NCBI GenBank assembly: GCA_029268325.1
Contig: JAJUGC010000173.1
Location: forward strand, 1 to 5,505
Reading direction: 5' to 3'
Length of the DNA: 5,505 nt
Origin: Gammaproteobacteria bacterium
Lineage (GTDB): Bacteria > Pseudomonadota > Gammaproteobacteria > Pseudomonadales > Oleiphilaceae
Both the position numbers and the translations under genes were made by a program. Under the pieces are notes generated by a model that saw only the letters and a list, made by a program, of their open reading frames with translations, was not told the DNA's origin and did not search any database. This document shows, one piece after another, positions 1 to 5,412 of the stretch (within the stretch, counting starts at the first letter, position 1; the number at the start of each line of letters is the position of its first letter).

Positions 1-204
1 AACCGTATTAAACACCGCCTGCGGGCTACAGGGGAGCGAGAACTCAACTCCCGGGTGGTCGGCGAGGAGGTGATGGATGAGCTGCGGGGCCTGGATGCAG
101 TGGCCTATGTGCGCTTTGCTTCCGTTTATCGCAGCTTCCAGGACATCAACGAGTTTCGGGAAGAAATCGACCGGCTGTCCCGCAAGGAGCCGGACGGCAC
201 CTGA
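1..204 (+). CDS. nrdR: Transcriptional repressor NrdR, C-terminal part (5' end outside window)
   Basis: The frame is open from base 1 to the TGA at 202-204 and gives 67 residues that match the C-terminal end of NrdR. NrdR is the zinc-ribbon/ATP-cone repressor that senses ATP and dATP and shuts down ribonucleotide reductase operons. Visible landmarks are HRLRATGERE near the start (the E. coli protein has HKLRATGERE) and AYVRFASVYRSFQDI at residues 36-50 (AYIRFASVYRSFEDI in E. coli); both belong to the end of the ATP-cone region. The N-terminal zinc ribbon and most of the ATP cone lie upstream of the window. nrdR directly upstream of ribD is the usual arrangement in gammaproteobacteria. Identification rests on remembered family sequence and is strong. 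Confidence 0.95.
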   Translation, partial: NRIKHRLRATGERELNSRVVGEEVMDELRGLDAVAYVRFASVYRSFQDINEFREEIDRLSRKEPDGT

Positions 205-272
205 GTACGCCTCGGGGCCAGAGGGTGATTCAAGCAATGTTCCACATCGGCGAAGCCGCCAGGAAGTAAACC

Positions 273-1448
273 ATGAGTGAGGCAGGCAAGGGCTCCAGTA
301 GCGGTTCTCAGCGGCTTGTGCCACAGCAGTTCATGGCCCAGGCACTTCAACTGGCGGAGCAGGGCCTGTATACCACCGACCCCAACCCCAGGGTGGGCTG
401 TTTGGTCGTGAAAGACGGGCAGGTTGTTGGCCGCGGCTGGCACCGTCGTGCCGGGGAGCCCCATGCGGAGGTGCATGCCTTGCAGGAGGCGGGCGAGCAA
501 GCCCGGGGGGCGACCCTCTATGTGACCCTGGAGCCATGTAGCCACCATGGCCGTACGCCACCCTGTGCCGAGGCGGTTCTACGTTCGGGAGTCCGCCGCG
601 TGGTCGTGGCCATGCGCGACCCCAACCCCCAGGTGGCAGGGCGGGGGCTGGAGATGTTACGCCAGGCGGGGATCGAGGTGGAAGTGGGCGTCCTGGAGAA
701 GCAGGCCCGCGAGCTTAACATAGGTTTTGTAAGCCGGATGGAGCGTGGCCGTCCTTGGGTGCGGTGCAAGCTGGCCATGAGTCTGGACGGACGCACGGCC
801 ATGGCTTCTGGCGAAAGTTTCTGGATAACCGGACCTGCCGCTCGGCAGGATGTCCAGCGGCTGCGGGCACGTAGCTCGGCCGTGATCACCGGAGTCGGCA
901 CCTTGCTGCACGACAACCCTTCCATGAATGTTCGTGCTGCCGAGCTGGGAAAGCCAAGCCTGGACGAGTCCCAGATTCGTCAGCCACTGCGGGTGGTTGT
1001 GGATTCCGGCCTGCGTGGGCGGCCAGATGCCAAGCTCTTTGGTTTGGAAGGGGACACCCTGGTGGCGTATGGACCCTCTCGGGTGGCGGCGGATGCCGTA
1101 CAAGAATTCCAGGCGCGGGGGATTACCCTCTTGCCATTAGATGAAAATGAAGCAGGCCTGGATTTGGCGCAGCTGCTTAAGGAATTGGCGGCACGGGGCT
1201 GCAATGAGGCTCTGGTGGAGGCCGGAGCCGGCCTGAGCGGCGCTTTTATGCGCGCTGGCTTGATTGATGAGCTTTGGGTTTATATGGCGCCCAAGCTGAT
1301 GGGCAGTTCAGCAAGGCCATTGCTTGATCTGCCGGAAGTGACCACCATGGCTGAGAGTGTGCCGCTTGAGTTACAGGATGTGCGACAGGTTGGGCAAGAC
1401 TTACGGCTGATTTATTCGCCGCCAGCGCCGGCGAAAGCAAACCTTTGA
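273..1448 (+). CDS. ribD: Bifunctional riboflavin biosynthesis protein RibD (deaminase/reductase)
   Basis: This cytosolic enzyme deaminates 2,5-diamino-6-ribosylamino-4(3H)-pyrimidinone 5'-phosphate and then reduces the ribosyl side chain with NADPH, the second and third steps of riboflavin synthesis. It has 391 residues, slightly longer than the roughly 367 of E. coli. The deaminase domain (about 20-150) shows the zinc/catalytic motif HAE at 64-66 and the EPCSHHGRTPPC stretch, with Cys89 and Cys98 completing the zinc site. The reductase domain (about 160-380) begins at KLAMSLDGRTA (166-176) and contains TGVGT (206-210), VVVDS (241-245) and VEAGAGLSGAF (315-325). The ATG at 273 is preceded by AGGAAG (261-266) six bases upstream. 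It adds a low-complexity Ser/Gly-rich leader; Met21 is an alternative start but lacks a better site. It is followed after 16 bp by the RibB fusion. Confidence 0.97.
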   Translation: MSEAGKGSSSGSQRLVPQQFMAQALQLAEQGLYTTDPNPRVGCLVVKDGQVVGRGWHRRAGEPHAEVHALQEAGEQARGATLYVTLEPCSHHGRTPPCAEAVLRSGVRRVVVAMRDPNPQVAGRGLEMLRQAGIEVEVGVLEKQARELNIGFVSRMERGRPWVRCKLAMSLDGRTAMASGESFWITGPAARQDVQRLRARSSAVITGVGTLLHDNPSMNVRAAELGKPSLDESQIRQPLRVVVDSGLRGRPDAKLFGLEGDTLVAYGPSRVAADAVQEFQARGITLLPLDENEAGLDLAQLLKELAARGCNEALVEAGAGLSGAFMRAGLIDELWVYMAPKLMGSSARPLLDLPEVTTMAESVPLELQDVRQVGQDLRLIYSPPAPAKANL

Positions 1449-1464
1449 CTGAGAGGACCATTGC

Positions 1465-2589
1465 GTGGAACTGAATACCGTCGAAGAAATTATCGAGGAT
1501 ATACGCCAGGGCAAGATGGTAATTCTCATGGATGATGAAGATCGCGAAAACGAAGGCGATCTGATTATGGCGGCAGAATGTGTCCGTGCCGAGGACATCA
1601 ACTTCATGGCACGCTTGGCCCGTGGTCTGATTTGCATGCCGATGACGCGTGAGCGGTGCGAACAGCTGAACCTGCCCCTGATGGTGCAGCGTAACGCCTC
1701 TGGGTTTGGCACCAAGTTCACCGTGTCTATCGAAGCCGCCGAAGGGGTCACCACCGGCATTTCCGCAGCCGACCGGGCGCATACCGTTCGGGTCGCTGCT
1801 GCCAAGAATGCACGGGCAGAGGATATCGTCAGCCCCGGACATATTTTCCCGCTGATGGCCCAGCCCGGCGGGGTATTGTCCCGCGCCGGCCATACTGAAG
1901 CCGCCTGTGATTTGGCCCGTCTGGCCGGGTTTGAGCCGGCTGGCGTGATCTGCGAGATCATGAACGAAGACGGCACCATGGCCCGCCGTCCCGAGCTGGA
2001 AAAGTTCGCCAAGGAGCATGGCCTCAAGATCGGTACCATTGCAGACCTGATCCACTACCGCACCCTCAAGGAAAAAACCGTCGAGCGTGAGGAAGAGAAG
2101 GATCTGGCTACCGACTACGGCGAGTTCCGCATGCTGACCTACCGGGATACGGTTAATGGCGGTATGCACCTGGCGCTGGCCAAGGGCGATATCCGCCCCG
2201 ACGAGCCGACCCTGGTACGGGTTCACCTGGCGGATACCATGCGGGACCTGCTGGGTGCCCATCGTCCTGGTAGCACGAGCTGGCCCATTGGTCGGGCGCT
2301 GGCCCGGGTGGCCGAAGAGGGCAAGGGAGTGGTGGTGCTGCTCAATTCCAGTGAGTCCAACGGCGACATCGAAGAGCAGGTACGGGAGTTCTTTAACGAG
2401 CGCCGTGGCCGTTGGAGCGGACACAGTGGCTCTGGTGTCTACATGACCGTGGGCACCGGCTCCCAGATCCTGCGTGACCTGGGAGTGGGCAAGATGCGCT
2501 TGCTCAGCTCCCCCATGAAATTCAGCGCCCTCTCTGGGTTTGACCTGGAAGTGGTCGAGTATATTCCCTATGAGCCGTTGTCGTCCTGA
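1465..2589 (+). CDS. ribBX: 3,4-dihydroxy-2-butanone-4-phosphate synthase fused to a degenerate GTP cyclohydrolase II-like domain (RibBX type)
   Basis: The N-terminal half (about 1-200) is RibB, which turns ribulose 5-phosphate into 3,4-dihydroxy-2-butanone 4-phosphate, the four-carbon donor for lumazine. It keeps the acidic loop DDEDRENEGD (23-32), the RAGHTEA motif (140-146, His143) and ICEIMNEDG (162-170). The C-terminal half (about 218-374) is related to RibA: YGEFRMLTYRD, LVRVHLADTM and RALARVAEEGKGVVVL follow the RibA fold. However, there is no cysteine anywhere after Cys163. The three zinc ligands of RibA (C54, C65, C67 in E. coli) align roughly with Asp257, Pro268 and Ser270, and the catalytic QEGRNIGL stretch is lost (SSESNGDIEEQV, 295-306). 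This matches the RibBX variant described in Proteobacteria, where RibB is active and the second half is not a cyclohydrolase; annotation as ribBA would mislead. The start is GTG, with GAGAGGA at 1451-1457. Confidence 0.93.
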   Translation: MELNTVEEIIEDIRQGKMVILMDDEDRENEGDLIMAAECVRAEDINFMARLARGLICMPMTRERCEQLNLPLMVQRNASGFGTKFTVSIEAAEGVTTGISAADRAHTVRVAAAKNARAEDIVSPGHIFPLMAQPGGVLSRAGHTEAACDLARLAGFEPAGVICEIMNEDGTMARRPELEKFAKEHGLKIGTIADLIHYRTLKEKTVEREEEKDLATDYGEFRMLTYRDTVNGGMHLALAKGDIRPDEPTLVRVHLADTMRDLLGAHRPGSTSWPIGRALARVAEEGKGVVVLLNSSESNGDIEEQVREFFNERRGRWSGHSGSGVYMTVGTGSQILRDLGVGKMRLLSSPMKFSALSGFDLEVVEYIPYEPLSS

Positions 2590-2618
2590 CGGCTCTTCCA
2601 AGCATCTGAGGAACAGAT

Positions 2619-3095
2619 ATGAAAGATGTAAAAACCTACGAGGGTGACTTCAGAAACTGTGCCGGGCGCTATGCCATTGTGGTCGGCCGCTTTAATGCCT
2701 TTGTTGTGGAAAGCCTCGTGGAAGGCGCCATCGACACGTTGATGCGCCACGGTATTCCCGAGTCTGACATTACCATTGTACGGGTGCCGGGCGCTTTTGA
2801 AATTCCGCTGGCCGTAAAGAAAATGGCGGAAACCGGAGAATACGATGCCGTCATCGCCCTGGGTGCGGTGATCCGTGGGGGCACGCCCCATTTCGACTAT
2901 GTTGCCGGCCAGTGTGCCAGCGGCCTGAATCAGGTTGCCCTGGCTACCAGTGTGCCGATTGCTTTTGGTGTGCTGACTGTGGACACGATCGAGCAGGCGG
3001 TGGAGCGCTCCGGAACCAAGGCGGGCAATAAGGGGATGGAGGCAGCCTTGTCTGCCATCGAGATGGTCAGTCTGTTGAAACAGCTGGGTGAATAA
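2619..3095 (+). CDS. ribH: 6,7-dimethyl-8-ribityllumazine synthase
   Basis: RibH condenses the RibD-pathway pyrimidine with the RibB product to form 6,7-dimethyl-8-ribityllumazine, the direct precursor of riboflavin; family members assemble into pentamers or 60-mer shells. The protein has 158 residues, typical of the family. Visible motifs are VVGRFNAFV (21-29), PGAFEIPLA (57-65, substrate-binding segment), GAVIRGGTPHFDYVA (82-96, with the catalytic His at 91), FGVLT (116-120) and ERSGTKAGNKG (129-139, phosphate-binding Arg130). The ATG is preceded by GAGGA (2608-2612) with six bases of spacing. It lies 29 bp after ribBX, and its TAA directly abuts the nusB start codon, so the two are probably co-translated. 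Confidence 0.97.
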   Translation: MKDVKTYEGDFRNCAGRYAIVVGRFNAFVVESLVEGAIDTLMRHGIPESDITIVRVPGAFEIPLAVKKMAETGEYDAVIALGAVIRGGTPHFDYVAGQCASGLNQVALATSVPIAFGVLTVDTIEQAVERSGTKAGNKGMEAALSAIEMVSLLKQLGE

Positions 3096-3578
3096 GTGAG
3101 CGACGACCAAGGCAAACCCAGGGGGCCGCGCAGGGCTTCCCGTGTCGAACAGCGGCGCCGGGCGCGGCAGATGGCGTTACAGGCGCTCTATCAATGGCAG
3201 ATGGCGGGCGCCTCCCTGAGCCAGATCGAAGCCGAATTCATGGTCGACAATGACATGAACCTGGTCGACGGTGCCTATTTCCGGGAGCTCTTGCATGGCG
3301 TTCCGGCACGGCTGGCGGAATTTGACAAGCTGATCGAGCCACTGCTGGATCGCCCCCTGAAAGACGTGGATCCCATTGAGCTGTCCCTGGTGCGGATGGG
3401 CGCCTACGAGCTGAAAGAACGGCTGGACGTGCCCTATCGGGTGGTCATCAACGAAGAGGTGGAGTTGGCGAAGAAGTTTGGTGGTACCGACGGCCACAAG
3501 TTCGTCAATGGCATCCTCGATAAACTGGCCGCTCGGCTGCGTATGGCGGAAATCCGCGGCAGTCGCTCTTCCGGTTAG
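3096..3578 (+). CDS. nusB: Transcription antitermination factor NusB
   Basis: NusB binds boxA RNA with S10 (NusE) and is part of the antitermination complex on rRNA operons. The protein has 160 residues, about 20 more than E. coli, because of a basic N-terminal extension and a short C-terminal tail. Conserved parts are the arginine-rich first helix RRRARQMALQALYQWQM (20-36), YFRELLHGV (61-69), RMGAYELKERLDVPYRVVINE (100-120) and AKKFGGTDGHKFVNGILDK (125-143). The GTG start follows the ribH TAA with zero spacing and only a weak GGGTGA upstream, which suggests translational coupling to ribH. The final codons TCC GGT TAG are the start of the first unit of the 18-bp tandem array that follows. nusB after ribH is the common gammaproteobacterial order. 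Confidence 0.96.
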   Translation: MSDDQGKPRGPRRASRVEQRRRARQMALQALYQWQMAGASLSQIEAEFMVDNDMNLVDGAYFRELLHGVPARLAEFDKLIEPLLDRPLKDVDPIELSLVRMGAYELKERLDVPYRVVINEEVELAKKFGGTDGHKFVNGILDKLAARLRMAEIRGSRSSG

Positions 3579-3677
3579 GCGTTATTTTCCGGTTAGGCGT
3601 TATTTTCCGGTTAGGCGTTATTTTCCGGCGAGGCGCTATTTTCCAGTTTCCAGGGAGTTTCCAGTTTCCAGCGAGGC
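3570..3677 (+). repeat. Six-unit 18-bp tandem array bridging the nusB stop and thiL start
   Basis: Six contiguous 18-bp units fill the nusB-thiL junction. Units 1-3 (3570-3587, 3588-3605, 3606-3623) are identical: TCCGGTTAGGCGTTATTT. Unit 4 (3624-3641) differs at three bases: TCCGGCGAGGCGCTATTT. Units 5 and 6 (3642-3659 and 3660-3677) are a diverged pair, TCCAGTTTCCAG followed by GGAGTT or CGAGGC, and contain a smaller TTTCCAG heptamer repeated four times. Unit 6 plus the next bases (CGAGGCACTATG) closely resembles CGAGGCGCTATT of unit 4, so the array looks like expanded copies of the thiL initiation region. The nusB stop TAG (3576-3578) is in unit 1 and recurs in frame in units 2 and 3. The perfect identity of the first three copies suggests recent expansion or slippage. 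Confidence 0.97.
3673..3676 (+). promoter_or_regulatory. thiL ribosome-binding site inside the last repeat unit
   Basis: GAGG sits four bases upstream of the thiL ATG (3681), inside the sixth 18-bp unit. It is the only purine-rich match near this start. A second GGGAG (3653-3657) lies too far upstream for normal use. A related GAGG (3630-3633) in unit 4 precedes CTATT instead of CTATG, so that copy looks like a duplicated initiation site lacking a normal start codon. Confidence 0.6.
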
Positions 3678-3680
3678 ACT

Positions 3681-4676
3681 ATGTTTGGCTCCAGTCCTGC
3701 AGGTCCTGGTGAGTTCGAGCTGATCGAGCAGTATTTCCGTCAGCCCGGAGCGGCGGCTGCGCTGGAGTCCGAGCAGGGCGCAATCCTGTTGGGGATTGGC
3801 GACGACTGTGCTGTGGTAGACGTGGCCGCCGGGCGCAAGCTGTTGATGTCCATCGACACCCTGGTGGAGGGTGTCCATTTCCTGCCTGGCACGGAGCCGG
3901 ACGTGTTAGGCTGGCGTTCCCTGGCGGTCAATATTAGCGATTTGGCGGCTATGGGGGCTGATCCCTGGTGCTTTACCCTCGCCTTAACCTTGCCGCGTAC
4001 CGATACTCACTGGCTGCGGGAGTACTCCCAAGGGCTCTTCAGGCTGGCAAAGCGCTTTGGCATGCATTTGATCGGTGGCGATACTACCCGAGGCCCTCTC
4101 ACCCTGACTCTGCAGGTGCAGGGTACGCTTGCCGGAGCCCCTTTGACCCGAAGTGGCGCCAAGCCGGGTGATTTGGTGTTGGTCTCGGGCACGCTTGGGG
4201 ATGCGGCCGCAGCGCTGCGCTTTCTGGACTTGCCCCGCGAGGCCTATAACGACGCCCAGCAGTATTTACGGCGCCGTTATGAGTATCCGGAGCCCCGTGT
4301 CGCCATTGGGCAAAAGCTAAGGGGGCTTGCCACGGCGGCTATTGATATCTCCGATGGCTTGTTGGCGGACCTGGGGCATATCTGTGAGCGCTCCGGTGTT
4401 GGTGCCTGGATCGCGCCCGCCCAAGTGCCGCTTTCCGCGGCCATCCGGGCGGAACTGCCTCGGGACGATGCGCTGCAGTGTGCACTGGAAGGGGGGGATG
4501 ACTACGAGCTGTGCTTTACCCTACCGCCGGACAAACTGCGTCATATACAGAACTGGGTGGAAGAGGGGCTGGTTACCCTGGTTGGTGAAATCACCTCTGA
4601 ACCCGGCCTCTGGCTGCGGGATCCCAGTGGGCAATTGCAGGTGACCTCCAGCCGTGGCTACCGCCACTTTGAATAA
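3681..4676 (+). CDS. thiL: Thiamine-monophosphate kinase
   Basis: ThiL phosphorylates thiamine monophosphate with ATP to make thiamine diphosphate, the active cofactor, in the cytosol. It has 331 residues against about 325 in E. coli and shows the PurM-like ATP-grasping fold. Motifs in order are GEFELI (10-15), GIGDDCA (38-44, Mg-binding aspartates), SIDTLVEGVHF (57-67), NISDLAAMGADP (84-95), GGDTTRGPL (132-140), LTRSGAKPGD (155-164), IDISDGLLADLGHI (221-234), GGDDYELCF (271-279) and the terminal GYRHF (326-330). The ATG at 3681 fits the family N-terminus. The frame is open upstream as far as 3615, but no usable start codon lies there. It is in the same frame as nusB, separated from it only by stop codons in the repeat array. 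nusB-thiL-pgpA is the usual order. Confidence 0.97.
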   Translation: MFGSSPAGPGEFELIEQYFRQPGAAAALESEQGAILLGIGDDCAVVDVAAGRKLLMSIDTLVEGVHFLPGTEPDVLGWRSLAVNISDLAAMGADPWCFTLALTLPRTDTHWLREYSQGLFRLAKRFGMHLIGGDTTRGPLTLTLQVQGTLAGAPLTRSGAKPGDLVLVSGTLGDAAAALRFLDLPREAYNDAQQYLRRRYEYPEPRVAIGQKLRGLATAAIDISDGLLADLGHICERSGVGAWIAPAQVPLSAAIRAELPRDDALQCALEGGDDYELCFTLPPDKLRHIQNWVEEGLVTLVGEITSEPGLWLRDPSGQLQVTSSRGYRHFE

Positions 4677-4893
4677 CTCTTAACCTGGTCAGTAGCCCTA
4701 TCACAGTGTTGTTGATGGATAGGGTAGCGGTTTGCCTTGAAATTGTCGGTTCGGGCCGGCCCAAAGTGGGTGAGCCCGGGGTCAGTTGAGTGATGAGAGG
4801 CGTCCAAACTGCTAACTGCGTCGAATCTTAAATTGCACCAAATAGTAAGCTGCACGAGAAAAAGCGAGATACGCAAAACAAGAAGGAGTCCTT
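4677..4893. other. 217-bp thiL-pgpA intergenic region with two short inverted repeats
   Basis: No convincing gene is present. CCCTATC (4696-4702) and GATAGGG (4718-4724) could form a 7-bp stem with a 15-base loop, but no T-run follows, so a classical terminator is not supported. GGGCCGGCCC (4753-4762) is a perfect 10-bp palindrome, and CGGGC (4752-4756) can alternatively pair with GCCCG (4774-4778). From about 4810 to 4880 the sequence becomes noticeably A+T richer than the flanking genes, which would suit a promoter for pgpA, yet I find no good -35/-10 pair. Relatives usually have thiL and pgpA nearly touching, so this spacer is long. Confidence 0.5.
4883..4888 (+). promoter_or_regulatory. 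pgpA Shine-Dalgarno supporting the GTG start
   Basis: AAGGAG lies five bases before GTG at 4894, the strongest ribosome-binding match in the window. It decides the start, because no in-frame ATG occurs until codon 106, deep inside the conserved domain. Confidence 0.8.
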
Positions 4894-5412
4894 GTGTCTC
4901 AGGATGTAGAAGCTGTAAAAGCGATTCCCCCGCGTCATTTTCCGTTAGGGTTCTGGCATAACCCCATTCATTTTTTGGCCTTCGGCTTTGGCAGCGGCTT
5001 GGTGCCGAGAGGGCCGGGCACTGCCGGTACCCTGGTGGCGGTGTTTCTATTTTGGTGGTTGCAGTATTTGCCGTTTGTCAGCCTGCTGTTGGTGGTTGCG
5101 CTGGCGTTTGTGGCCGGTGTGGGAATCTGCGGGCTTGCCTCCAAACGGCTGGGGGTAGAGGATCATCCGGGGATTGTCTGGGACGAATTTGTCGGCTATT
5201 GGCTGACCATGTGTTTTGCACCGCCTGGATTGTTCTGGATGCTGGTCGGCTTTGTGCTGTTCCGCTTCTTTGACATCCTCAAGCCTTGGCCCATCAGCTG
5301 GATTGATCGCCGGGTGTCGGGTGGGCTGGGCATCATGCTGGATGATCTGCTGGCCGGAGTTTATGCCGGGCTGGTGGTGTTGGCCTTGGCTTTGACATCC
5401 TCCCCAGCCTAA
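4894..5412 (+). CDS. pgpA: Phosphatidylglycerophosphatase A, C-terminus rewritten by an inserted element
   Basis: PgpA is an inner-membrane phosphatase that converts phosphatidylglycerophosphate to phosphatidylglycerol. The protein has 172 residues, as in E. coli. Family motifs are GFGSGLVPRGPGTAG (31-45), IVWDEFVGYWLTM (94-106, acidic pair Asp97/Glu98), FRFFDILKPWPI (123-134) and GGLGIMLDDLLAG (143-155, Asp150/Asp151). Hydrophobic segments at about 44-72, 66-82, 102-122 and 152-168 fit a small membrane protein. All motifs are intact. However, codons 167-172 and the TAA appear to belong to the end of an IS200/IS605-type element that begins at about 5392, so the native tail after Ala166 has probably been replaced by Leu-Thr-Ser-Ser-Pro-Ala. 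Because the core is complete and the change is at the extreme end, the enzyme is probably still functional; that is inference. Confidence 0.95.
   Translation: MSQDVEAVKAIPPRHFPLGFWHNPIHFLAFGFGSGLVPRGPGTAGTLVAVFLFWWLQYLPFVSLLLVVALAFVAGVGICGLASKRLGVEDHPGIVWDEFVGYWLTMCFAPPGLFWMLVGFVLFRFFDILKPWPISWIDRRVSGGLGIMLDDLLAGVYAGLVVLALALTSSPA

Noticed and set aside
205..272. The nrdR-ribD gap examined for an FMN riboswitch or promoter
   Set aside because: At 68 bp it is too short for an RFN element and shows no matching conserved stems; only a 4-bp CGGC-GAA-GCCG hairpin near the ribD ribosome-binding site is seen.
126..548. A 140-codon - strand open frame over the nrdR end and ribD start
   Set aside because: It overlaps two well-supported genes in antisense and has no family features or ribosome-binding site.
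1246..2601. A 451-codon open frame on the - strand opposite ribBX
   Set aside because: It is antisense to a clearly conserved gene, its composition (rich in His, Gly, Gln) is that of a complementary-strand shadow, and it shows no recognisable domain.
3570..3677. The 18-bp array considered as a CRISPR array
   Set aside because: The units are contiguous with no unique spacers, and they are shorter than CRISPR repeats.
3478..3723. A + strand frame translating the 18-bp array as repeated PVRRYF hexapeptides
   Set aside because: The periodic peptide merely reflects the DNA repeat in a frame offset from nusB and thiL; there is no ribosome-binding site or family match.
4696..4724. Inverted repeat after thiL considered as a rho-independent terminator
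   Set aside because: The 15-base loop is large, the 7-bp stem is not G+C dominated and no T-run follows it.
4658..4876. A 72-codon - strand frame covering the thiL-pgpA spacer
   Set aside because: Short, no recognisable motif and a partial overlap with the thiL end; not distinguishable from chance.
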